Shown: positions 17,702 through 26,268 of the stretch, in pieces | How positions within the stretch are numbered: the first letter of the stretch is position 1 | Layout: each line of letters begins with the position of its first letter | DNA from: Aliiroseovarius sediminilitoris | GTDB taxonomy: Bacteria; Pseudomonadota; Alphaproteobacteria; Rhodobacterales; Rhodobacteraceae | Direction of reading: 5' to 3' | Length of the DNA: 64,000 bases | Assembly: GCF_900109955.1 (NCBI RefSeq) | Contig: NZ_FOJB01000001.1 | Coordinates: 1,736,001-1,800,000 of the forward strand | The notes under the pieces: generated by a model | The model's input: only the letters and a program-made list of their open reading frames with translations | What the model was told of the DNA's origin: nothing | Database searches by the model: none | Translations under genes and position numbers: made by a program

Positions 17702-17998
17702 TTACGCCCATCCGTCGTTGCCAATCAGAGCGATCAGCCGCTCTTTGTCATAATCCGCGTCGATCTTGGCAGCTTCTGCCGCTGCGACCTCATGTGGATC
17801 TCCGTCCACGGAATAGGGGGCAGCCTTGCGCCATTCCGCCAGATAGGCGTCGCTGTCCTCAGCGCCGATCTTCATGGCGGCCCGGTCAATGGCCTGTTCG
17901 AACCGCTCGGGCAGCGGGGCTTTTGCCCCACGGCGCCCTTTGCCGACGATCACCTGGGCGGGAATGTCCCTCCAATACACAATGGTTACGTCTGGCAT
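17702..17998 (-). CDS. Small 'virulence factor'-family protein (PF13769-like)
   Basis: Start at 17998, preceded by GGAGGAGGA; the product has 98 residues. It opens with PDVTIVYWRDIPAQVIVGKG and continues with KAPLPERFEQAIDRAAMKIG. I match this, from memory, to a small family named for an unrelated virulence context. In relatives it occurs beside MetF-like and corrinoid methyltransferase genes, as here, where it is the first gene of the minus-strand operon. A structural or cofactor role in methyl transfer is inference only. Confidence 0.65.
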   Translation of the reverse strand: MPDVTIVYWRDIPAQVIVGKGRRGAKAPLPERFEQAIDRAAMKIGAEDSDAYLAEWRKAAPYSVDGDPHEVAAAEAAKIDADYDKERLIALIGNDGWA

Positions 17999-18276
17999 GC
18001 GAATCTTCCTCCTCCGCTTTCCTTTACCTACGCGTGGGCAGGGCGGTTCCCGCGTCGTTTTTCGACACCACGCAGACCACAAGCGACCTGCACGGCACGG
18101 ATTGACAAATGTGGGATACGTCAGATGGGCAGGCGCGGCCATGGGGGCGGGCCTGAAAACTTCTCAAGATGATTATGTGTGTTGACGAATTTATGCGTCC
18201 GACATGCAGGGAAGGGATTGTCAGACCCCCGGCGCGGCCCTATCTTGACGGTAACTTGATATGGAGGGCGTGAGCT

Positions 18277-19389
18277 ATGGCGCCCAAGCGTCCCGAAGGT
18301 GCGGGCGCGTTCCCGAAAGCGGTCGATACCCCCGCGCCGTCACCCGTGGATCCGGCAAGCCTTTATGCGGCTCTGGACCTTGGAACAAACAGTTGTCGAA
18401 TGCTGGTTGCCCAACCGAAGGGAAGCCAGTTTCATGTTGTGGACAGCTTTTCCAAATCTGTGCAGTTGGGCAATGGGCTGGAAGCCTCGGGTCGGCTCAG
18501 CCGGTCATCTATGTCGCGCACGATTCAGGCTTTGCGGATCTGCCGCAAGAAGCTGATCAAACACGATGTGAAACGCATGCGACTTGTCGCGACCGAGGCG
18601 TGCCGCCGCGCGTCAAACGGCCGAAGTTTCATGAATTACATCCGGCGCGAAACCGGATTGGAGCTTGAGATCATCAAGCCCGAGGAAGAAGCGCGCCTTG
18701 CGGTGGTGTCCTGCGCGCCTCTGGTGTCCACCAAGACCGAACAGTTGCTGGTCGTTGATATCGGCGGCGGCTCGACCGAGTTGGTCTGGATCGACCTGTC
18801 GAAAGTCCCGCCGCTGGAACGTCCGCGCTCCATCATGCGCATGGGGCGTGGCTTTGTCGGTGGCGTGAGCGACTTTCCAGCCGCCAGCGTGGTGGACTGG
18901 ATTTCCGTGCCTTTGGGCGTCGCCACCTTGCGCGAGATGTTTGACGACGTGGATGACGATGCGGGGCGCTATGCGCTGATGTCGGTGCATTTCGAGGAAC
19001 AACTGGCTGGCTTCAGCCCGTTCCACCACGAACCGCCCCGTGCAGGGTTCCAGATCATTGGCACATCCGGCACGGTAACGACCGTGGCGGCGACCCATCT
19101 GGGTCTGCGCCGCTATGACCGGACCAAGGTGGACGGGTTGCGCATGACCTCGGACCAGATCGAACGGGTGATCCAGGGCTATCTGGCGTTGGGGCCGCAA
19201 GGGCGGCGGATGAATTCGCATATCGGGCGGGACCGGCAATCTCTGATCATGTCTGGCGCTGCGATCTTACAAGCGTTATTGCGCGTCTGGCCCACAGATC
19301 GGTTAAGTGTCGCAGACCGTGGCCTGCGCGAGGGCATCTTGTATTCGCAGATGTCTGCGGACGGCGTTTTGGAAGGCGGACCATTCTGA
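18277..19389 (+). CDS. ppx: Ppx/GppA exopolyphosphatase family protein
   Basis: A 370-residue protein with GGAGGG 8 bases before the ATG. It carries the ASKHA phosphatase motifs [28 protein letters not shown], the catalytic segment [15 protein letters not shown] and [17 protein letters not shown]. Family members hydrolyse polyphosphate or pppGpp. It lacks the C-terminal HD-like domain of longer Ppx enzymes. The stop shares one base with the rlmE start (TGATG), so translation is probably coupled. Confidence 0.9.
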   Translation: MAPKRPEGAGAFPKAVDTPAPSPVDPASLYAALDLGTNSCRMLVAQPKGSQFHVVDSFSKSVQLGNGLEASGRLSRSSMSRTIQALRICRKKLIKHDVKRMRLVATEACRRASNGRSFMNYIRRETGLELEIIKPEEEARLAVVSCAPLVSTKTEQLLVVDIGGGSTELVWIDLSKVPPLERPRSIMRMGRGFVGGVSDFPAASVVDWISVPLGVATLREMFDDVDDDAGRYALMSVHFEEQLAGFSPFHHEPPRAGFQIIGTSGTVTTVAATHLGLRRYDRTKVDGLRMTSDQIERVIQGYLALGPQGRRMNSHIGRDRQSLIMSGAAILQALLRVWPTDRLSVADRGLREGILYSQMSADGVLEGGPF

Positions 19390-20120
19390 TGACGGACACA
19401 GGCGGCAAGAAGGGCGGGCGAGTGCGCAAAAGCTCGGGCCGGGGGCAACGGGATTTGACCGTGAAGGTAAAAACCGCCCGCGGGCGGCGCAACAGCTCGA
19501 CCCGATGGTTGCAGCGGCAGTTGAACGATCCTTACGTCGCGCGTGCCAAGGCCGAAGGCTATCGCGGGCGCGCGGCCTACAAGATCATGGAATTGGACGA
19601 CAAGTTCCGGTTTCTGGTGAATGGGGCGCGGGTGGTCGATCTGGGCTGTGCGCCGGGAGGTTGGGCACAGGTCGCCGTGCCGCGCATAAATGCGCTTGGC
19701 GAAAAAAGCGGCAAAAAGGTCGGCACCTTCCTGGGCATCGACCTGCAAGAGGTTGAACCGCTGGCCGGGGCCACATTCCACCAGCTTGACTTCATGGAAG
19801 ACGATGCGGATTTGGTGGTGAAAGAGCTTCTGGGCGGCAAGGCGGATGTGGTCATGTCCGACATGGCGGCCTCCAGTTCGGGCCACAAACAGACCGACCA
19901 TTTGCGGATCATCGCTTTATGCGAAGCTGCGGCCTATTTTGCCTTCGACGTGCTGGACGAGGGCGGCACTTTTCTTGCCAAGGTGCTTGCGGGCGGCGCC
20001 GAAGGAGAGTTGCAGAAGCTGCTCAAGCTGAAATTCGAGAAGGTGGTGAATGTGAAGCCGCCGTCCAGCCGGTCGGACAGTTCCGAAAAATTCGTGGTCG
20101 CGATGGGCTTCAAGGGCTGA
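19389..20120 (+). CDS. rlmE: 23S rRNA (U2552-2'-O)-methyltransferase
   Basis: A 243-residue FtsJ/RlmE enzyme. The N-terminus is basic ([17 protein letters not shown]). It has RSKAAYKI-like [15 protein letters not shown], the SAM-binding [15 protein letters not shown], the catalytic aspartate region [20 protein letters not shown] and lysine in FLAKVLAGG, completing the K-D-K-E set with [16 protein letters not shown]. It methylates the ribosomal A-loop in assembled 50S subunits. It starts on the last base of the ppx stop codon. Confidence 0.95.
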   Translation: MTDTGGKKGGRVRKSSGRGQRDLTVKVKTARGRRNSSTRWLQRQLNDPYVARAKAEGYRGRAAYKIMELDDKFRFLVNGARVVDLGCAPGGWAQVAVPRINALGEKSGKKVGTFLGIDLQEVEPLAGATFHQLDFMEDDADLVVKELLGGKADVVMSDMAASSSGHKQTDHLRIIALCEAAAYFAFDVLDEGGTFLAKVLAGGAEGELQKLLKLKFEKVVNVKPPSSRSDSSEKFVVAMGFKG

Positions 20121-20284
20121 TTGACCGCCGCGGTGGGTGGGGCAGGGCGTCGAATGCGTGCCTTGGCCCGTCGCCTTTTGGATGGTTCTTCGTGATCTGT
20201 CCTGCAAACTTAGACAATACCACAGACACGCGCGAATCCCGTGATTCATCCACCGGTCATCGCGCATCGCAGAGAGGCAACCAA

Positions 20285-21739
20285 ATGAGAGCGCAACCCA
20301 AAGCAAGCCATTTCATCGGCGGCGTGTATGTCGAAGACAAGGACGGCGCTCCGATTGACGTGATCTTTTCGGCAACCGGCGAGGTGATCGCCCAGCTTCA
20401 TGCCGCGACCCCTGCAATTATCGACAAGGCTTTGGACGCTGCGAAAGCGGCGCAAATGGAATGGGCAGCGATGACCGGAACCGAACGGGGCCGGATCCTG
20501 CGTCGCGCCGCCGACATCATGCGCGACCGCAACCATGACCTGTCGGTTCTGGAAACGCTGGACACCGGCAAACCCTATCAGGAAACCAGCGTGGCGGACG
20601 CGACCTCCGGCGCTGATGCGTTGGAGTATTTCGGCGGGCTGGCGGGTAGTTTGACTGGCGAACATATCCCGCTTGCCAATGGAGATTTCGTCTATACCCG
20701 CCGCGAAGCTTTGGGTGTTTGCGTCGGGATCGGTGCATGGAACTATCCCACCCAGATTGCCTGTTGGAAAGCCGCACCTGCGCTGGCCTGCGGCAACACT
20801 TCGGTGTTCAAACCGTCCGAGATGACGCCACTTTCGGCGCTGAAAGTGGCGGAAATCCTGATAGAGGCCGGTGCGCCCGCCGGTGTGTTCAATGTCGTGC
20901 AAGGCTATGGCGAGGTTGGTGCCGCCCTCGTGACTGATCCGCGCGTGGCCAAGGTGTCGCTGACAGGGTCCGTGCCGACGGGCAAGAAGGTCTATGCCGC
21001 CGCTGCTGCCGAAATGAAGCATGTCACCATGGAATTGGGCGGTAAATCCCCGATGATCGTCTTTGACGATGCCAATGTGGAAAACGCTGTATCGGGCGCA
21101 ATTCTGGGCAATTTCTATTCGTCCGGGCAGGTCTGTTCGAACGGCACGCGTGTTTTTGTGCAGAAAGGCATCAAAGAGGCATTTCTGACCCGTTTGACCG
21201 AACGACTGGAGGGCGCCGTCATTGGCGACCCGCTGGACCCGACCACCAGCTTCGGTCCGATGATCAGCGAAGGGCAGTTGAACATCGTCATGAACTATAT
21301 CGAGAAGGGCAAGGAAGAAGGTGCGCGGCTGGTCCATGGCGGCGAGCGGATCAAGGGCGATGGCTTTTTCCTGAAACCCACCGTCTTCGCCGATGTGACC
21401 GACGATATGACCATCGCACGCGAAGAGATTTTCGGTCCGGTCATGTCGGTGCTCGATTTCGACACCGAAGAAGAGGTTATGGCCCGTGCCAATGATACCG
21501 AATTTGGCTTGGCCGCCGGGGTCTTTACCAATGACCTGACTCGCGCGCACCGCGTCGTGGCCGGGTTCGAGGCCGGCACGTGCTATATCAACACGTATAA
21601 CGACGCGCCGGTGGAAGCGCCGTTTGGCGGCACCAAAGCCTCGGGTGTGGGGCGTGAAAACTCGAAAGCGGCGATCGAGCATTACTCCGAGCTGAAAACC
21701 GTCTATGTGCGATTGAGCGAACTGGAAGCGCCGTTCTGA
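20285..21739 (+). CDS. betB: Betaine-aldehyde dehydrogenase
   Basis: The 484-residue product begins at 20285 after GAGAGG; the frame is open far upstream into rlmE, but that part has no aldehyde-dehydrogenase similarity. It has the NAD-binding region [14 protein letters not shown] and [12 protein letters not shown], the general-base glutamate in MELGGKSP, the catalytic cysteine in [11 protein letters not shown] and [24 protein letters not shown] and the C-terminus are typical of BetB, which oxidises betaine aldehyde to glycine betaine. betA and betI are not adjacent. It is the only gene here that could feed the corrinoid pathway to its left. Confidence 0.87.
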   Translation: MRAQPKASHFIGGVYVEDKDGAPIDVIFSATGEVIAQLHAATPAIIDKALDAAKAAQMEWAAMTGTERGRILRRAADIMRDRNHDLSVLETLDTGKPYQETSVADATSGADALEYFGGLAGSLTGEHIPLANGDFVYTRREALGVCVGIGAWNYPTQIACWKAAPALACGNTSVFKPSEMTPLSALKVAEILIEAGAPAGVFNVVQGYGEVGAALVTDPRVAKVSLTGSVPTGKKVYAAAAAEMKHVTMELGGKSPMIVFDDANVENAVSGAILGNFYSSGQVCSNGTRVFVQKGIKEAFLTRLTERLEGAVIGDPLDPTTSFGPMISEGQLNIVMNYIEKGKEEGARLVHGGERIKGDGFFLKPTVFADVTDDMTIAREEIFGPVMSVLDFDTEEEVMARANDTEFGLAAGVFTNDLTRAHRVVAGFEAGTCYINTYNDAPVEAPFGGTKASGVGRENSKAAIEHYSELKTVYVRLSELEAPF

Positions 21740-21752
21740 TCGGGTGATCCCG

Positions 21753-23621
21753 TCACCGGCGGCTGGCAAACAGCGATGGGTCGGACAGTGGAAGATAATA
21801 ACCGGTGGCCGAGATGAACACGGTCTTCCCGTCCCACGCACCATCGGGCAGGTCAAACTGAACCTCGGCGCGTTCGCCATAGCCAAGGATCAGGTTTTCC
21901 CCATCCTGAGCGGACAATTCTGTTGGCCATACGGCAGGGTAGGTTTCTTCGACGCCCTCATCATCTTGCAGGATCAGGGTGATCTGGTCGATATGGGCAA
22001 GTTCATGTTCTTTCTCGCGAATTTCCAGACGCCCGTCGAATTGGCCAAGCTTCAACCGGTCGGTGCGTTTCTTGTTGGGAGATGTCGCACCCAACAAGAA
22101 ATGGTTTTCTTCGATCCAGATGTCACCGTCTTCCTGATAGGTATAGATATAGGGACAACTGCCAATGCCCCCTCCGGCAAACAGGATGAAGTTGTTCGGG
22201 TCGTGCTGGCGGAAATCATATTTGATGCCATCCACTTCGACTGCCTGAATGGCCCATGCGGGACCGTATTCGAACCGCTCTACCAATTCAGGAATGCGCC
22301 CTTTGGGCAAGTCGGACGGGGGCAGGGCAAACAGCACGTTTGAACGCTCGTTCGGATGAACGAATGCAATCGGATTGGTCGCCGAGGTCGCAGCTTCGTC
22401 CCGGATCGCTTCGCTCGCTGCATAATTGTCACGATAGCTCGATGTGATCCAATCAAAAAACTCCGGCAACAAAGGCATTTCGATGCGAACCGGAATGACC
22501 AGCTTTTCCCCCGGCGCCAGCATTCCCGGCGGCCACAACCGCTTTTCCACAGGGCGCGCCGCGGCCAGAAGGGCCTGTGTGTCGTCATGGCGTCGCAAGG
22601 TCATCTGATTGGTTTCGGCGATGCTGAAGGCGCCCACATCCATCGGCGTGTCGCCAACGTTTTCCAGGACTGCCACTAGCAGATCGGCACTGCGCGTGTT
22701 GGCGGTGAACGACCAGCCGTAATGGATCCCGGGTTCACCCATCACAATGGCATAATTGTCGGGCAAGCCGTTTCGTGCAAGGTATCGCAGCGCATCAAGG
22801 GAGGTGTGCTGAATGCGGCGTCCCGCAGAATATCCCGCGCCTGCATTGGCAAACAGCCCGCGTTCGGACCGTTGACGAAGGTCACTTGTGCTGCGCGCGT
22901 CATTGGAAATATCAAGCGCTCGACCCAGATAGGCATCATAACGGGTTTCATAATCCTCCAGGTCCGCCAGAGTCAGGGATCGCCACAGGGTGGGCGCGGT
23001 CATTTTCGATCCGGGTTCGACCCATTCCGCCGGCCCGGATGACGTGCCCCAAAAGGTCTGATAGCCCGCCGGGATTGCATATTGTTGAAACAGGGATCGG
23101 GCAGCATCCAGATCGGGGACGAAAAGCTCTCCGGGACCGAAGACCCGCCAGCCTTCGTTTGCCTTCAAATCCGGCATTGCGCCCGCATCGCTTTGAAACA
23201 CCTTGATGTCAGCGTTCACCTCTTGCGCGTAGTCGGCAAGCCCCATGCTGAAGTCGCCACCTTCGAACCCCACATTGCCAGACAGATAGCTGCCCCCGAT
23301 TTCCTGACCGAATTTATCGGTAAGATTGCGGATTTCGGAATGGACGGCGTTGTTGACGATGGCCTGCTGGCCGCCCAGATACTTCTCCCATTCAGGTGAC
23401 AGCTTGCCGTTGATCAGAAAGCTCTGCCCGATGCCACCCAACCGGTAGTAGACCACACGGAACCGGGGTTTCTGGTCGCGGTCCTTGTAGCATACGACCG
23501 TCACATCGCCGCCGACATCCTGAATGACCGGACTGCAATCCCCATAGGTCGTGATGTCCTGAGCATGCGCGGCAAAGGGCAGGGCGGTCAGCGCCGCGAT
23601 CCATGCCGCGCGCCCGATCAT
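21753..23621 (-). CDS. Large secreted protein of unknown family, motif-linked to its upstream partner
   Basis: A 622-residue protein with a signal peptide (cleavage likely after AAHA, residue 20). Right behind it is TTYGDCSPVIQDVGGDVTV, which matches the C-terminus of the protein encoded just upstream. The rest is acidic and rich in aromatic residues, with a central part including KMTAPTLWRSLTLADLEDY, and probably forms beta-rich extracytoplasmic domains. I see no catalytic motif. The start overlaps the stop of the upstream gene by 4 bases, so they are coupled. The function is unknown. Confidence 0.75.
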   Translation of the reverse strand: MIGRAAWIAALTALPFAAHAQDITTYGDCSPVIQDVGGDVTVVCYKDRDQKPRFRVVYYRLGGIGQSFLINGKLSPEWEKYLGGQQAIVNNAVHSEIRNLTDKFGQEIGGSYLSGNVGFEGGDFSMGLADYAQEVNADIKVFQSDAGAMPDLKANEGWRVFGPGELFVPDLDAARSLFQQYAIPAGYQTFWGTSSGPAEWVEPGSKMTAPTLWRSLTLADLEDYETRYDAYLGRALDISNDARSTSDLRQRSERGLFANAGAGYSAGRRIQHTSLDALRYLARNGLPDNYAIVMGEPGIHYGWSFTANTRSADLLVAVLENVGDTPMDVGAFSIAETNQMTLRRHDDTQALLAAARPVEKRLWPPGMLAPGEKLVIPVRIEMPLLPEFFDWITSSYRDNYAASEAIRDEAATSATNPIAFVHPNERSNVLFALPPSDLPKGRIPELVERFEYGPAWAIQAVEVDGIKYDFRQHDPNNFILFAGGGIGSCPYIYTYQEDGDIWIEENHFLLGATSPNKKRTDRLKLGQFDGRLEIREKEHELAHIDQITLILQDDEGVEETYPAVWPTELSAQDGENLILGYGERAEVQFDLPDGAWDGKTVFISATGYYLPLSDPSLFASRR

Positions 23622-23899
23622 TGGCCGCCCGTGATGGAGACGTCGCCATCTACGTCCTGAACGATCGGGCTGTTGTCACCGCTTGTGGTCACGTCGCCGC
23701 CGGTGTCGATCTTTTGCGTCGTCGTCGATGGTCTAGGGGTGTCCGAGGCGAACAGACCCGCCTTGTCGGCCGCGGCAAGCAAGGTTGCAACGGCTGTCAC
23801 AACGGCGGCAATGCCCGTCAGAATGCCGGGAATTGTCTTCCAGAACGACTTCTCTTCAGGTTTTTTCCTGCCGTCTTGCTGTGGTTTCTGGTCTGTCAT
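23618..23899 (-). CDS. Small single-pass membrane protein with GDxSP-QDV-GDV motif
   Basis: The start at 23899 gives 93 residues; an upstream extension to 24196 is possible but reads as low-complexity, non-coding sequence. The layout is a charged cytoplasmic N-terminus (QQDGRKKPEEK), one membrane helix at about residues 24-44 and a Pro/Thr linker. The C-terminus, from residue 71, is TTSGDNSPIVQDVDGDVSI. Twelve of 19 positions match the segment behind the signal peptide of the next protein. The overlap ATGA couples the two genes. The shared motif suggests that the two proteins meet at the outer face of the inner membrane. Confidence 0.65.
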   Translation of the reverse strand: MTDQKPQQDGRKKPEEKSFWKTIPGILTGIAAVVTAVATLLAAADKAGLFASDTPRPSTTTQKIDTGGDVTTSGDNSPIVQDVDGDVSITGGQ

Positions 23900-24253
23900 C
23901 GGGGTTGGATATACGCGATCCGTTAGCTTAAAATACGATAAAGCCCGACTTCGAACAACCATGAGTTTACCCGCATGTTTGGTGCGGGCAAAGCGGGCTT
24001 GCCTGTGGCCCTTCCCATGGACCCCATGCATAAAGGGCACATTCTTGTCCGACGTGTCGAAAGATTGCTTGAAGGCTTTCTTTTCGCAGCGGCCAATCAG
24101 ACATCTTTCGGGATGGCGACTTGCGACGAATGTAGGTGACGTTTTCTGATGACGTAAATTGTCGCTGTGCCGACACCCCATTAAACCATGCTTCATGCTT
24201 GGTGATGAACGTAAAGTCTGAATAACAATTTAAAACAAGCGGTAAAGGGGTAG
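23900..24253. other. 354-base region between the envelope pair and tRNA-Ser
   Basis: This region holds the likely promoter of the two-gene envelope unit. The minus-strand frame of the small gene stays open through it, but the translated sequence has no family features. I see no repeat or strong hairpin. Confidence 0.4.
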
Positions 24254-24343
24254 TGGCGGAGAGACAGGGATTCGAACCCTGGGTAGGCTTGCACCCACAA
24301 CGGTTTTCGAGACCGCCCCGTTCGACCACTCCGGCACCTCTCC
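24254..24343 (-). tRNA. tRNA-Ser (anticodon CGA)
   Basis: A 90-nt gene with the long variable arm of class II tRNAs (GTGGGT GCAA GCCTAC). The acceptor GGAGAGG pairs with TCTCTCC, the T-arm is CAGGG TTCGAAT CCCTG, the discriminator is G and CCA is encoded. The anticodon loop CTCGAAA gives CGA, reading UCG. Confidence 0.95.
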
Positions 24344-24511
24344 GCGGGGGTCTTGCGGGGGGCATAATTCGCTCGCGCGGCATGTGCAAGCCATTTTTTT
24401 TTGAACAATTCATTGCCGACCGGCGGTTTCGTGATCGAGCAGAGCTTGGCACCCGAACTGTGTGGGGCTAGGTTATGGGGAACCAAACCAATCAAAAGGG
24501 CAATTGTTCCA

Positions 24512-25342
24512 ATGAGACTTAACAGATTGGCACCGTTATTTGCCTTTGTGCTCTTGATTTTAGGGGGTGCGACTGCGGCGCAGGCGGCGGAAGAACAGGA
24601 CATTCGCGACTTCCTGAAGGTCACGGGCTTTGACGTTGCGATTGCCTCGATCCAGCAGGGCGCGATGGCGGGACCGGCGCTGACCGGCGAGGATCCCGAT
24701 GTGTTTGGCCGCCAATGGGTCAAACTGGCCGAGGAGGTTTTCAACCCTGACGAGATGATCTCGGAGGCGGTCGAAATGCTGGGCGCCGTCATGCCGGACG
24801 AGCTTCTGGATCACGGTGCGGCCTTCTATGGTAGTCCGCTTGGCCAGCGTTTGGTCGAGGTGGAAAATGAAAGCCACATGGCGGATGACACCGTGAAATA
24901 TGCCGAAGGAGAGCGGCTGACCGGCGAATTGCTTGAACAAGACAGTATCCGCATTGATCTGTTTCGCGAAATGGGCACGGCGATTGGATCGACGGAAACC
25001 GCGATCAGGTCGATCGTGGAAATTCAAGTCCGGTATTTGATGGCGGCTGTGGCGGCGGGGGCCAGCGACTTTGACATCTCGGAGGAAGATCTGCGCCTGA
25101 TGTTGATGGCGCAGGCGGGTGAGATGCGCAAGAACATCGAGGTCAACAGCCTTGTCGCGAATGCCTATGCCTATCGTGATCTGACCGATGAAGAACTGAT
25201 CGATTATCTCGCCGCGCTTCAGGATCCGAAGATGGGCCAGGTCTACGAGATCTTGAACGCGGTTCAGTATCAGATCATGGCCGAGCGGTATGAGACACTG
25301 GCCAGCCGTTTGGTCGATCTGCGCCCCGAGCAGGAACTGTGA
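24512..25342 (+). CDS. Secreted DUF2059-like protein, first of a tandem pair
   Basis: Start at 24512 (ATGAGACTTAACAG) opens into a signal peptide ending at AQAAEEQ; the product has 276 residues. The mature protein is all-helical in appearance, with FLKVTGFDVAIASIQQG and a C-terminal LTDEELIDYLAALQDPKMGQVYEIL that fits the DUF2059 pattern of a Glu-rich helix before 'sp.G'. The role is unknown. The gene downstream encodes a similar helical secreted protein and begins on this gene's stop codon. Confidence 0.72.
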   Translation: MRLNRLAPLFAFVLLILGGATAAQAAEEQDIRDFLKVTGFDVAIASIQQGAMAGPALTGEDPDVFGRQWVKLAEEVFNPDEMISEAVEMLGAVMPDELLDHGAAFYGSPLGQRLVEVENESHMADDTVKYAEGERLTGELLEQDSIRIDLFREMGTAIGSTETAIRSIVEIQVRYLMAAVAAGASDFDISEEDLRLMLMAQAGEMRKNIEVNSLVANAYAYRDLTDEELIDYLAALQDPKMGQVYEILNAVQYQIMAERYETLASRLVDLRPEQEL

Positions 25343-26223
25343 TGCCCATTCGACTGCGACATACATTTGGCGTCGCAGCGATGCTTTTCGCACTGACGGT
25401 GTCTGGTGTGGCAACCAGTGCCTGGGCTGTGCCGCGTGATGTGACACCTGTGGGGCAGAACGAGACGCAGACTTACGACAAGCTCTGGTCGCTTCTGCGA
25501 TTGAACGAACTGCTGGACATCATGCATGAGGAAGGGGCCAGTATGGCGCTGGAGGCCGATGTTGATTTGCTGGGCCATCCGGGTGGCGATCCGTGGCGTC
25601 GTCGGGTGCAGGCGATATATGATGTTGACCGCCTGAAGTCCGAAGCCGAGACTGCAATGAAAGCAGCGCTGGATGCCGCGCATCTGGATGCGCTATGTGA
25701 TTTCTATGAAACGGATGACGTGCAGAGCGTTGTCGATCTTGAAATCACCGCCCGTCGTGCCTTTCTGGATGCCGATGTTGAAGATCGTGCTCGTCGCGCG
25801 TGGCTGAGCGGACGCATCCTGACGACGCATGAAGAGGCCATTCTGCGGTTTGTCGAGGTCAATGACCTGGTTGAACGCAACGTGATGGGCGCGCTGAATT
25901 CAAACTATGCATTCTTGCGGGCGATGACCGACGCCCATCCGGTTGCAGACGAAAAGCTGACCGAACAGGAAATCCTGTTCGAGGTCTGGTCGCAAGAGAA
26001 GGAAATCCGGCGCGACACTTCGGAATGGTTGTTTGCCTTTCTGTCGATGGCTTATGGTCCGCTGCCGCAGGATGTGCTGGATGACTATGTGGCGTTTTCC
26101 GAAACCGAGGCCGGTCACGCGCTGAATCAGGCGATGTTCGAGGCGCTGGATCAAATCTATGTCAGATTGTCCGCCGATCTGGGCCGTGCCGTGGGCGAGC
26201 TTGGGGCGCAGCAAGACCTCTAG
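25342..26223 (+). CDS. Secreted DUF2059-like protein, second of a tandem pair
   Basis: The ATG at 25342 uses the last base of the preceding stop (TGATG); a GTG at 25339 is an alternative. The 293-residue product has a signal peptide ending at SAWAVP. The mature part repeats the architecture of the first protein: an N-terminal helix with LLRLNELLDIMHEEGA, a mid-part with LDALCDFYETDDVQSVVDLE and a C-terminal LPQDVLDDYVAFSETEAGHALN. Sequence identity between the two is low by eye, so duplication is old or only structural. The function is unknown. Confidence 0.7.
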   Translation: MPIRLRHTFGVAAMLFALTVSGVATSAWAVPRDVTPVGQNETQTYDKLWSLLRLNELLDIMHEEGASMALEADVDLLGHPGGDPWRRRVQAIYDVDRLKSEAETAMKAALDAAHLDALCDFYETDDVQSVVDLEITARRAFLDADVEDRARRAWLSGRILTTHEEAILRFVEVNDLVERNVMGALNSNYAFLRAMTDAHPVADEKLTEQEILFEVWSQEKEIRRDTSEWLFAFLSMAYGPLPQDVLDDYVAFSETEAGHALNQAMFEALDQIYVRLSADLGRAVGELGAQQDL

Positions 26224-26268
26224 ACCACCGGTGAGTGGAAAAAGATGGGGCGGGCGGGGCGCATCTGG

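Noticed and set aside
20246-21886. 546-codon minus-strand frame opposite betB
   Set aside because: betB is a textbook aldehyde dehydrogenase; the antisense translation is His/Arg/Gly-rich with no family resemblance.
23900-24196. Upstream extension of the 93-residue membrane protein
   Set aside because: The added residues contain scattered Cys, His and Arg and do not look like a protein domain; the ATG at 23899 gives a normal topology.
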